Source: Pseudomonas sp. MM213
Lineage (GTDB): Bacteria > Pseudomonadota > Gammaproteobacteria > Pseudomonadales > Pseudomonadaceae
Length of the DNA: 64,000 bases
Assembly: GCF_020423045.1 (NCBI RefSeq)
Contig: NZ_CP081943.1
Coordinates: 806,001-870,000, forward strand
Direction of reading: 5' to 3'
Below the pieces are notes generated by a model that made no database searches, had not been told where the DNA came from, and worked only from the letters and a program-made list of their open reading frames with translations. Shown piece after piece: positions 1-8,151 of the stretch (position 1 is the first letter of the stretch; each line of letters opens with the position of its first letter). The translations under genes were made by a program, and so were the position numbers.

Positions 1-1053
1 TTCCAGGAAGTCTTCGAAATCCGCCGCCGAAAACACCAGCATTTCCCCGGCACCGTTGTGCCGCAGGAAATCGTCGCCCTGGCCGTAATGCGACGTGCCG
101 GTCCAGTTTTTGAAGTCAGTCAGCTCTTCCTTGGGTTTCTGCGTGAACAGGTTATAGGCGATCCGCACCGTCAGCTGTTGGTCTTTGGCCAGTTGCTGGA
201 TCACCTGATAGTCGTCCGGATAATTCTGATAACCACCGCCGGCGTCGATGGCGCTGGTGACGCCGAGGCGATTGAGTTCGCGCATGAATTGTCGGGTCGA
301 GTTGACCTGGTACTCCAGCGGTAGTTTCGGACCCTTGGCCAGGGTCGAATACAGAATCATCGCGTTAGGGCGCGCGATCAACATGCCGGTCGGGTCGCCG
401 TTGGCATCTCGCTGGATTTCACCGCCCGGCGGGTTCGGTGTGTCGCGGGTGTAGCCGACCACTTTCAACGCGGCGCGGTTGAGCAGGGCGCGGTCGTAGA
501 GGTGCAGCACGAACACCGGCGTATCCGGCGCGGCTTTGTTCAGTTCATCAATCGTCGGCAGGCGCTTTTCGGCGAACTGGAATTCGTTCCAGCCGCCGAC
601 CACCCGTACCCATTGCGGCGTGGGTGTACGGTCGGCCTGATCCTTGAGCATCCGCAAGGCATCGACCAAGGACGGCACGCCTTCCCAGCGTAACTCAAGG
701 TTGTAATTCAAGCCGCCACGGATCAAGTGCAGGTGCGAGTCATTGAGGCCGGGAATCACCGTGCGACCGTGCAGATCAATAATTTGCGTGCCGGGACCTT
801 GCAGGGCCATGGCCTGAGCGTCGCTGCCGACCACCACGAAGCGTCCGTCCTTGATCGCGACGGCACTGGCCTGGGGTTTCTTGCGATCGACGGTGTGCAG
901 GCGTCCGTTGTACAGAATGAGGTCGGCCGGGGCATCTGGCATGGTTTTACTCCCTGCGATTAGCGGGCTGATCCAGGCGCCGACGGCACCTGCCGTAAGG
1001 CCTTGCAGTACACGTCGACGGTTGAAACCGTCGTGCTCGTCAGGTGGGCTCAT
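1..1053 (-). CDS. YtcJ-like amidohydrolase family protein, 3' end outside the window
   Basis: The gene starts at the ATG at 1053 and runs off the left edge, so only the first 351 residues are visible. The N-terminus has a twin-arginine type signal (NRRRVLQGLTAGAVGAW), which suggests export through Tat. After it come a small beta domain (ADLILYNGRLHTVD) and the metal-binding strand VIPGLNDSHLHLIRGG, whose HxH pair is typical of metal-dependent amidohydrolases of the YtcJ/amidohydrolase_3 type. These enzymes hydrolyse C-N bonds with one or two zinc ions; the substrate cannot be read from the sequence. Identification to superfamily is firm, specific function is unknown. An internal ATG at 942 would remove the signal and is less likely. 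Confidence 0.85.
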   Translation of the reverse strand, partial: MSPPDEHDGFNRRRVLQGLTAGAVGAWISPLIAGSKTMPDAPADLILYNGRLHTVDRKKPQASAVAIKDGRFVVVGSDAQAMALQGPGTQIIDLHGRTVIPGLNDSHLHLIRGGLNYNLELRWEGVPSLVDALRMLKDQADRTPTPQWVRVVGGWNEFQFAEKRLPTIDELNKAAPDTPVFVLHLYDRALLNRAALKVVGYTRDTPNPPGGEIQRDANGDPTGMLIARPNAMILYSTLAKGPKLPLEYQVNSTRQFMRELNRLGVTSAIDAGGGYQNYPDDYQVIQQLAKDQQLTVRIAYNLFTQKPKEELTDFKNWTGTSHYGQGDDFLRHNGAGEMLVFSAADFEDFLE

Positions 1054-1170
1054 GCAGTGTTCTCCGCTCGGTTCTTTCATAGAAGAAAAAGGGGACAGAA
1101 CAGCCGATGTCTGACGCATGCGGCCAGAAGGAATATAGACCGCAAATTCACCGACAGCCGTTTTCCAAAG

Positions 1171-1210
1171 GTGAAAAACGACGAATCCCGCCACAAGGGG
1201 CGGGATTCGT
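1171..1210 (-). terminator. Intrinsic terminator of the SCP2 gene
   Basis: A perfect 12-bp stem (1181-1192 with 1199-1210, around ACGAATCCCGCC) is followed on the minus strand by CGTTTTTCAC. It lies downstream of the SCP2-domain gene on the same strand. A second hairpin (GGCTCCCG/CGGGAGCC, 1224-1243) lies between it and the gene but has no T-tract. Confidence 0.7.
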
Positions 1211-1249
1211 ATGCAACCAGAGAGGCTCCCGAGCGCGGGAGCCGCCGTC

Positions 1250-1564
1250 TTAGCTTGGGAACAGCTCGGACAGTTTCATGGCCAGCATCATGTCGCCTTC
1301 AGCGCGCAGTTTGCCGCCCATGAACGCTTGCATGCCGTCGGTCGAACCGTCAACGATGCCTTCCAGGGTTTCGCCGTCCATCACCAGAGTGACCTGGGCG
1401 TCCGGGTTTTCGCCTTCTTGCAGTTCGCAGGTGCTGTTCTTGACGATCAGCGAGAAGTTCTTGGTGTCGTCGATGCGGAAACCGAAAACCAGGTCCAGGC
1501 CTGCAGCAGCGGCTGGGTTGAACTTGGCTTTCATTGCTTGTACGGCATCAGCTACGGAGGTCAT
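1250..1564 (-). CDS. SCP2 sterol-binding domain protein
   Basis: A 104-residue protein consisting of one SCP2 (sterol carrier protein 2) fold: a helix (VADAVQAMKAKFNP), then strands containing FGFRIDDTKNFSLIVKN and DAQVTLVMDGETLEGIVDG, and an amphipathic C-terminal helix (GDMMLAMKLSELF). Proteins of this size in Pseudomonas bind lipids or acyl chains; no catalytic residues are expected. The start ATG at 1564 follows the purine-rich stretch AAAGGATCGAACC. It appears to be a single-gene unit, with the hairpin at 1171-1210 as terminator. Family assignment is solid; the physiological ligand is unknown. Confidence 0.88.
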   Translation of the reverse strand: MTSVADAVQAMKAKFNPAAAAGLDLVFGFRIDDTKNFSLIVKNSTCELQEGENPDAQVTLVMDGETLEGIVDGSTDGMQAFMGGKLRAEGDMMLAMKLSELFPS

Positions 1565-1628
1565 GGTTCGATCCTTTCTTGGGTAATTAGAGCTGGGTGA
1601 TTACAGCCAGGGTCACAATAGTCCGGAC

Positions 1629-2339
1629 TCAGCGAAACGTGATGAGTTCCGGTGCTTTCAACAGTTGCAGGTGCGCATGACTGTTGAAAGAAGCCAGTGC
1701 CACCTCGCGACCACGGAATTTCAGTTGGTTGAGCGAGGTGTTGACGATTTGCCAGTTCAGTTCAAAGGCCTGCCTGGCGGGCATTTGCGTAATGAGGTGG
1801 AGCAGGGCAGTGATGGTGCCGCCGGAGGTGAACACGGCGATTTTCTGGGTGTTGTCGGCGCTTTCGAGGATGCGATGCAGGCCGGCCTGCACCCGTTCGA
1901 CAAAGCCCAGCCAGCTTTCCAGGCCCGGCGTGTCATACGTACCGGCCAGCCAGCGCTCGATGATCAGCGCGAAAATACGCTGGAACTCGGCGCGGTTTTG
2001 CGCAGCGTTGCGCAGGATGTCCAGCGCTTCGGGCTCATCGTCGAGCATGGCCGGCAACAGCGCGCGGATGACCGCGTCGGCGTCGAATTCGTTGAACGCG
2101 GAATCGATTTCCACGGTCGGCACCGGCAGGCCCACGGCCGCGAACTGTTCCAGCGCGCTGTTGGCCGTATGCTGCTGACGGCGCAGGTCGCCCGAGAGGC
2201 AGCGGTCGAAGCTGATACCCAGTTCGGCGAGGTGCCGGCCGAGGACTTCTGCCTGGCGAATACCGGTCGGCGACAGGACGTCATAGTCGTCTGCACCAAA
2301 GGAGGCCTGGCCATGTCGAATCAAATAGATAGTGCCCAC
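1629..2339 (-). CDS. Histidine phosphatase family protein (phosphoglycerate mutase-like)
   Basis: The N-terminal IYLIRHGQASFG holds the catalytic RHG motif of the histidine phosphatase superfamily, with the phospho-acceptor histidine about ten residues from the start. The second active-site histidine of the family is near the C-terminus but I did not assign it with certainty. GTG at 2339 is chosen as the start because it puts VGTIYLIRHG at the N-terminus, as is usual in this family; a TTG at 2402 would add 21 residues that do not look like part of the fold. The result is 236 residues. The substrate could be a phosphosugar, a nucleotide or a phosphoprotein; the sequence does not decide. Confidence 0.8.
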   Translation of the reverse strand: MGTIYLIRHGQASFGADDYDVLSPTGIRQAEVLGRHLAELGISFDRCLSGDLRRQQHTANSALEQFAAVGLPVPTVEIDSAFNEFDADAVIRALLPAMLDDEPEALDILRNAAQNRAEFQRIFALIIERWLAGTYDTPGLESWLGFVERVQAGLHRILESADNTQKIAVFTSGGTITALLHLITQMPARQAFELNWQIVNTSLNQLKFRGREVALASFNSHAHLQLLKAPELITFR

Positions 2340-2542
2340 GTCCGCGTCATCCCGGTACGTTGAAGGTTCGGCGAGGTTATGAGGATGGCGGTGAGCTGTC
2401 AATGAAAAAACATACGCTTGTTTGAAATGCCCGTTACAGGCCTGTTGCCAGAGGTTTCACGGCTGGCCGCCGAGCCGGCGCATGGGTATGCTGATGGTAT
2501 CCCGCGCGCGTTTATGCAGCGCATTGTATTGAAGGAGTGACT

Positions 2543-3565
2543 GTGGATTTTCTGTCCGAGTACGCCAGTTTCCTGGCTAAAACCGTGACACTGGTGATCG
2601 CCATTCTGGTGGTCCTGGCCAGTTTCGCGGCATTGCGCAGCAAAGGTCGACGCAAGTCGGCCGGCCAGTTGCAAGTCAGCAAACTCAATGATTTCTACAA
2701 AGGGCTGCGCGAACGCCTGGAGCAGACCTTGCTCGACAAGGACCAGCTCAAGGCCTTGCGCAAGGTCGAGGCTAAATCCGAGAAAAAGCAAAAGAAGAAA
2801 CCCGAAGCAAAACCGCGGGTGTTCGTGCTGGATTTCGACGGTGACATCAAGGCATCGGCCACTGAAAGCCTGCGTCACGAGATCACCGCACTGCTGACCC
2901 TGGCCACGCCAAAGGATGAAGTGGTGCTGCGTCTGGAAAGCGGTGGCGGCATGGTTCACAGCTACGGCCTGGCATCCTCGCAACTGGCGCGCATCCGTGA
3001 TGCGGGTGTGCCTTTGACCGTGTGTATCGACAAGGTCGCGGCCAGTGGCGGTTACATGATGGCGTGCATCGGCGAGAAGATCATCAGCGCGCCGTTCGCG
3101 ATTCTTGGCTCGATCGGCGTGGTGGCGCAGTTGCCCAACGTCAATCGCCTGCTGAAAAAGCACGACATCGACTTTGAAGTCCTGACCGCCGGCGAGTACA
3201 AACGCACCCTCACCGTGTTTGGCGAAAATACCGAGAAGGGCCGTGAGAAGTTCCAGGAAGACCTGGACATCACTCACCAGCTGTTCAAGAACTTCGTTTC
3301 CCGCTATCGCCCGCAACTGGCCATCGACGAAGTGGCGACCGGCGAAATCTGGCTCGGCATCGCGGCGCTGGACAAGCAACTGGTGGACGAGCTCAAGACC
3401 AGCGATGAATACCTCGCCGAGCGCGCGAAGAAATCGGAGCTTTATCACCTGCACTACGCCGAACGCAAAAGCCTGCAAGAACGCATCGGCATGGCGGCCA
3501 GCGGTTCGGTCGACCGCGTATTGCTGAGCTGGTGGAGTCGGTTGACCCAGCAACGCTTCTGGTGA
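2543..3565 (+). CDS. sohB: Inner-membrane serine protease SohB
   Basis: SohB is a membrane-anchored peptidase of the S49 (signal peptide peptidase A-like) family. Residues 12-32 form one transmembrane helix, followed by a basic, lysine-rich linker and the S49 domain. The Ser-Lys dyad is visible: the nucleophile in VAASGGYMMA (about Ser168) and the general base in TAGEYKRTLT (about Lys220). GTG at 2543 is preferred over GTG at 2537 because the Shine-Dalgarno GAAGGAG (2531-2537) overlaps the earlier codon. The 340-residue length matches the family. It is followed by a strong terminator, so it is probably monocistronic. Confidence 0.92.
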   Translation: MDFLSEYASFLAKTVTLVIAILVVLASFAALRSKGRRKSAGQLQVSKLNDFYKGLRERLEQTLLDKDQLKALRKVEAKSEKKQKKKPEAKPRVFVLDFDGDIKASATESLRHEITALLTLATPKDEVVLRLESGGGMVHSYGLASSQLARIRDAGVPLTVCIDKVAASGGYMMACIGEKIISAPFAILGSIGVVAQLPNVNRLLKKHDIDFEVLTAGEYKRTLTVFGENTEKGREKFQEDLDITHQLFKNFVSRYRPQLAIDEVATGEIWLGIAALDKQLVDELKTSDEYLAERAKKSELYHLHYAERKSLQERIGMAASGSVDRVLLSWWSRLTQQRFW

Positions 3566-3594
3566 TTTTTCAAAACACCGTCGCCTGAAAAATG

Positions 3595-3624
3595 AAACCG
3601 TGGATAGCCTCCACGGTTTTTTTT
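3595..3624 (+). terminator. Intrinsic terminator of sohB
   Basis: A 10-bp stem AAACCGTGGA/TCCACGGTTT (3595-3604 with 3610-3619) with loop TAGCC runs into a T-tract (3617-3624), directly after sohB. Confidence 0.9.
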
Positions 3625-3756
3625 GCCTCTCGCAAGGCCGCGCTTTCCGTGCGCATGCAGCGAAATTTCCTATCGTCACTGTCAATCGGTCCGGCTTTTT
3701 CGGCAGCCCGGGTTCGGTAGGGTGGTGTTCCTGAAATGATTGCAATGGAATGCACC

Positions 3757-6700
3757 ATGAAAGAGCTCCCTCATAACAACGCTGCCGGCCCGCATCCAGC
3801 GCCCTCTGCACGAATGCGCGACGAACTGAAAGCCGCGCTGGATATCGCGCTGCCCCAGACCCCCGGCCAGTTTGGTGAACACCTGATCAAGGAGAAATGG
3901 GGGCAGGGGATTGATCCGCAGACAGCCTTGCTGGTTACGCTTGATTACAACTACAAGGGCCATCCTGCCATTGATGGTATTGAGCAAGGGCAAGTGGCGA
4001 GTTCCCGTTCGTTGCTGCAAACGCTGCTGACCAACTACCAGACCGTGGGTGACGGGCGTTTCGCTGAAACGGCATTCGGTCTGTACACGCCGCCGGATAT
4101 CGGGCCTGCCGTACGCATTGTGAAAAACGTCGATGAGTTCGCCGACCACGGCAGCGGCAATCACCAGACGTATGAAGGCATCTATCGCCAAACCACACCG
4201 CAAGTTTACGGGCCTTCAACGCAGATCAACCTGAGACCTGCCGATTACAAGAAATGGGTCTGGGAACTGGAACTGAAGGACTTGTACGAAGGGTATCTCG
4301 GTCAAGCCTGGCCAGCCGATGATGTGCTTGTTGCAGCCGAACCTTACGCGCTGAGGACGTCGGTCAAAGCGGCGTTCGTCATGGCCGCCTGGTTGCAGTT
4401 TCACGAACAACGGCTGTCGCCAAAAGGCCTGGAACTGGCGATGCGAGCGGCGGGTTTACCGCCCGATCAGCCATGGGAAACACTGACCATCGGGCAACTG
4501 CAAGCACCGACTCACGCGCCTTCCTCGGTCAGGATCGGCCGGCTAAAGCTCTACCGTTATACCGCAACCGATATCTGGGCCTTTCGCGACACCGCAAGCC
4601 CCAGAGTGCTGTTGTACATTCCCGGCAATTCTTCTCCGCTGCACGAATTCGCCGATGCCGTTCAACTGCACCAATGGATTGCCACTCAAGGCCGGGTGAG
4701 TGAGACCAGGCAGGCATTGGCCGCCCACTTTGCTGAAGATGACCGCGAAGACGGTACGTTTCATGCCGGTGTTCTGACGGCGCTGGATGGCATGGCGTTG
4801 TATCCGGCAAAACATTGGCTGACGAACAATGCCGGTTTTTTCAACAACGACGGCTACTGGGACCCGGACGAGTACATTGGCTACGACGATCCGGCATCTG
4901 ACACCGACCCGTTTGCCCAGTGCGTGCTGACGATGAAGCAGGCCGCCCGGGCCAGCATCAAAAGCATCCGTGACGATGCCCAGGTCAATCGTGACAATCT
5001 AAGCGCGGTCGTTGAGCCGCTTGTGCAGTGGGTGAACCGGTTCGGGCCCTTGGCGTTGTTCGTTCCGGGAGGCGAGGGAATACTGGCGCTGGCCGGTCTT
5101 ATCGATGCGGGCTACGGCATTGATCAGGTGGTCAACGCTAAGACATCCAGCGAACGGTCAGAGGGCGTGACGCGCACCGTTTTTGGCTTGCTCAATGCCT
5201 TGCCGATCGTCGCGGAGGTGGCGCAAAAAGGTGACGCAGTCATCGTCGATTCAGCAGAGGAAGGCGCAAGGCCCGTGCCGGAAGTGGCCGTTGCTCCAGC
5301 GCCAGGCCCTTCGAACGTGGTGCCGGCGACCCGCGTCGAACTCATTCGCGCAATTGGCCCCTCTGTGGCGTCGTTCAGCGATGAAGTGCTGGCGCAAATC
5401 GGCAAGGTCAGCACGATTGACGACGACATGCTGCGGTTGATCCAGACTGGCCGCTCGCCGACGCCCTTGTTGGCTGACACCATCAATCGCTTCAGGATCG
5501 ATCAGGATCTAGGGCCGGCCGGGGACCCAGTGCTATTCGGCCAACGTTACGCTGAACTGCAACGTTCAGAGCTTGAATGGGTCCGGTTGTTCCAGGAGCA
5601 GTACCCGGACCTGCCAACCAGCGCAATCGAACAAATGCTCGACCGCTATGGTGTGGATATCCAACGGACGCCTGAGATGGCCGAGGCCAGGCAGGTTTTC
5701 GCACGTCTGGACAGCAAGGCACGGCAGTACCAACAGCATGTGCGGCTCAATCGTGCCTATGAAGGCTTTTATCTGCGCTCGGTGGTGAACGTCGATTCGG
5801 ACAGGCTGGCGTTGCACTCCCTGAAAAACCTGCCCGGCTGGCCTCAGGATTTGCGGATCGAGGTCCTCGACGGTTCGTCCACTGGCCGGGTGCTTGACCG
5901 TTGCGGTCCTCTCGATACCCCGCACTCCCGAAATGTCATCAAGGTGGGAAACCGTTACCTGCGGCAAGGCCGGCAAACGGATTTCTACGACGCGATCCTC
6001 GGCGTGCTGTCGGAGGAAGAGCGCTCAGTGTTGCAACTCACGTCGCTGGAACCAGCCAGCGAGTTGCGGCTCAGCCTCAGCGATCATGCATTGTCCCGAA
6101 CCGAAACCCTGCTTGGCTTGCAAAGGCTCGACTCCGGGTTGACCTTCGAGCGGCAGGGGCTGCGCGGTGGGGGGTACCCGACGACGCCTCAGGGTGACGC
6201 CATGAAACTGCAGGCCACCCGGTTACAGATCAGGGACATTTACCCGAACTTCACCGACGCGGACGCGGATCAGGTCATACAGCGCGCGGGTGTATCCGTG
6301 CAGGCGCACATCGACGGGCTGAATCTGCAGTTGCACCAGCTCAACACCGAGTTGATTGACTGGGTCGATCAAGCCGCGCTAGACATTGCCGACATCGAAC
6401 TTCCCTTGCTGGCCATGGGCGACGAAGCCGCTGCGGGTATGAGCCATGCACAAATCGCCGTGCACAATGCGCATGTCCTGCAAACGGGCTTGAATGAGGA
6501 GCGAGCGATCAGGACTGAGCTTGCCGTAGAGCTTGTCGCCATTTGGCAAAAACGCGGGCCACCGCTAAATCGCCTGTACTCAGGCGAGCAACTGCGCGGT
6601 GTCAGGCTCGATCTTAACTTCGAGAACTATCACCGATTGCCTGCCCTGAATGTCCGGTTGGACGATGTGGTCGAATTGTCGATGCAAGGCTTCCATCTGA

Positions 6701-7602
6701 CCGAGGAGGACAGTTTGAACGGCTTTCTCGAAAGCTTCCCGAATCTTGAGACGTTGAATCTGGAAAACGTCGACTTGCGTCATTTCCACGAGGACGGCCA
6801 CGAGGGGTGCGCCTTGCCTCCTTCCCTTTGCGGGTTAAGACACCTGTCCACACTCAATCTGCGTGCCACCCAACTGGTATTCAGTGAGCGCGCCGCTTCA
6901 CAACTGACCGATCTGACCAGTCTGCAAAGCCTCGACCTGAGCGACAACCCGTTGGGCGTACCGCCGATGGTGCTCGGCTTGAATAACCTGCGCCGGCTCA
7001 ATCTGAGGAATACCGGAATAAGTCGATGCCCGGTCGGGATCAAGCATGAGCCGTACCTGACGACCCTTGATCTGCGCGATAACCAGATCACGCGGGTCCC
7101 CCAGGCGGTGCTGAACCAGGCCATCGCCAGGGATCGAGTGCTGCTGTGGAACAATCCGTTGACCGACGAAGACACGTTGCGGCGTCTGATTACGCATCGA
7201 GAACAAACGGGGATCAACTTGTGGTTGAGTGCGGCGGGGGCTGACTATGGGAATCCGGCGGCCTGGCTGAACGGGACTGAAGCAGGGCTGCGAGATGCCC
7301 GGCTGCAAATCTGGCAGCGACTGGCGCTTAAGCCAAGAGGAGGCCGGTTTTTAGGGACCATGAACACATTGACGCTCACCCCGGATTTCCAGGTCAATTA
7401 TCTGGACCTTCAGGCACGGGTATGGCGGATGTTGACGGAAGCAGACGCTTCGGAAGAATTGTGGGGGCGGTTGGCGCGAGATGTATCGATGCCGGAGGGC
7501 GCTTTCGATAACCCTCTTGCGGTTTTCGCGGCACTGGAAAACCGTGCGCAGCTATACCGGGACTGGGTGGCCTTGGGGCAACCGATTCCGATCGAACGAT
7601 AA
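3757..7602 (+). CDS. Large DUF6543/LRR protein with a degenerate NEL-like C-terminus
   Basis: A protein of about 1281 residues built like the large Pseudomonas proteins annotated as dermonecrotic-toxin (DUF6543) plus leucine-rich-repeat plus NEL E3-ligase proteins. The N-terminal half resembles the DUF6543 module and includes a hydrophobic stretch around GPLALFVPGGEGILALAGLI. Residues roughly 950-1130 carry LRR units such as LETLNLENVDL, LSTLNLRATQL, LQSLDLSDNPL and LTTLDLRDNQI. The tail (INLWLSAAG, LDLQARVWRML, SEELWGRLARD) resembles the start of an NEL ubiquitin-ligase domain, but it contains no cysteine after about residue 1115, so the catalytic CxD motif is missing. No signal peptide is seen. 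ATGs at 3736, 3745 and 3757 are in frame; 3757 has GGAA five bases upstream. The family link is from memory; the lack of cysteine is seen directly. Confidence 0.72.
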   Translation: MKELPHNNAAGPHPAPSARMRDELKAALDIALPQTPGQFGEHLIKEKWGQGIDPQTALLVTLDYNYKGHPAIDGIEQGQVASSRSLLQTLLTNYQTVGDGRFAETAFGLYTPPDIGPAVRIVKNVDEFADHGSGNHQTYEGIYRQTTPQVYGPSTQINLRPADYKKWVWELELKDLYEGYLGQAWPADDVLVAAEPYALRTSVKAAFVMAAWLQFHEQRLSPKGLELAMRAAGLPPDQPWETLTIGQLQAPTHAPSSVRIGRLKLYRYTATDIWAFRDTASPRVLLYIPGNSSPLHEFADAVQLHQWIATQGRVSETRQALAAHFAEDDREDGTFHAGVLTALDGMALYPAKHWLTNNAGFFNNDGYWDPDEYIGYDDPASDTDPFAQCVLTMKQAARASIKSIRDDAQVNRDNLSAVVEPLVQWVNRFGPLALFVPGGEGILALAGLIDAGYGIDQVVNAKTSSERSEGVTRTVFGLLNALPIVAEVAQKGDAVIVDSAEEGARPVPEVAVAPAPGPSNVVPATRVELIRAIGPSVASFSDEVLAQIGKVSTIDDDMLRLIQTGRSPTPLLADTINRFRIDQDLGPAGDPVLFGQRYAELQRSELEWVRLFQEQYPDLPTSAIEQMLDRYGVDIQRTPEMAEARQVFARLDSKARQYQQHVRLNRAYEGFYLRSVVNVDSDRLALHSLKNLPGWPQDLRIEVLDGSSTGRVLDRCGPLDTPHSRNVIKVGNRYLRQGRQTDFYDAILGVLSEEERSVLQLTSLEPASELRLSLSDHALSRTETLLGLQRLDSGLTFERQGLRGGGYPTTPQGDAMKLQATRLQIRDIYPNFTDADADQVIQRAGVSVQAHIDGLNLQLHQLNTELIDWVDQAALDIADIELPLLAMGDEAAAGMSHAQIAVHNAHVLQTGLNEERAIRTELAVELVAIWQKRGPPLNRLYSGEQLRGVRLDLNFENYHRLPALNVRLDDVVELSMQGFHLTEEDSLNGFLESFPNLETLNLENVDLRHFHEDGHEGCALPPSLCGLRHLSTLNLRATQLVFSERAASQLTDLTSLQSLDLSDNPLGVPPMVLGLNNLRRLNLRNTGISRCPVGIKHEPYLTTLDLRDNQITRVPQAVLNQAIARDRVLLWNNPLTDEDTLRRLITHREQTGINLWLSAAGADYGNPAAWLNGTEAGLRDARLQIWQRLALKPRGGRFLGTMNTLTLTPDFQVNYLDLQARVWRMLTEADASEELWGRLARDVSMPEGAFDNPLAVFAALENRAQLYRDWVALGQPIPIER

Positions 7603-7620
7603 CAGATTGGCGGAGCTGAT

Positions 7621-7650
7621 AAAGCCCTGACCCCATGGGGTCAGGGCTTT
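7621..7650. terminator. Bidirectional terminator between convergent genes
   Basis: A perfect 30-nt palindrome with arms AAAGCCCTGACCCCA and TGGGGTCAGGGCTTT. It sits 18 nt after the LRR protein stop and 6 nt from the stop of the convergent DUF934 gene, and it has T-runs on both strands, so it can serve both. Confidence 0.85.
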
Positions 7651-7656
7651 ATGTGG

Positions 7657-8151
7657 TCAGCGGCGACGGAACAGCGGCAGCGGTTCGTCGGTGGCGGCCT
7701 GATAGGTCACCGAGAAGTCCTTGAGACCTTCCAGGGCTTCGTACGGGTCTTTATCGGCGCGCACTGCAAACGCATCGAAACCGCAGCGATGCATGTAGAA
7801 CAACTGGTCGCGCAGCACATCGCCAATCGCCCGCAGTTCGCCTTTGAAACCGTAACGGTCACGCAGGAGGCGGGCGTTGGAGTAGTTGCGGCCATCGGTG
7901 AAGGCCGGGAAGTTCAAGGCGATGACCTGGAAACTCGCCACGTCTTCACCGATTTCTTCAGCTTCTTCGTCGGCATCCAGCCACACGCCCAGGCCGCCGT
8001 CGCGGGCCAGGAGCATGCGGCTGTGTTCGCGCCACAGCTGCAACGGGACGATGTAGTCGTCGCAGTTGGTGATCTCGTCGATGTTGAAATCCTTGGGCAG
8101 CAAGTGCCAGGTTTCGTCGACGACTTCGTTGTTCTTAATTATTCGCTGCAT
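7657..8151 (-). CDS. DUF934 protein coupled to sulfite reductase
   Basis: A 164-residue protein of the DUF934 family, which in pseudomonads sits immediately downstream of cysI. The start ATG at 8151 (MQRIIKNNEVV) lies inside the last codons of cysI, giving a 17-nt overlap and suggesting translational coupling. Recognisable blocks include DDYIVPLQLW, GVWLDADEE, FTDGRNYSNARLLR and DVLRDQLFYMHRCGFDAF. No cofactor motif is evident. The context implies a role in assimilatory sulfite (or nitrite) reduction, but the biochemical role is not known to me. The family call is strong. Confidence 0.88.
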   Translation of the reverse strand: MQRIIKNNEVVDETWHLLPKDFNIDEITNCDDYIVPLQLWREHSRMLLARDGGLGVWLDADEEAEEIGEDVASFQVIALNFPAFTDGRNYSNARLLRDRYGFKGELRAIGDVLRDQLFYMHRCGFDAFAVRADKDPYEALEGLKDFSVTYQAATDEPLPLFRRR

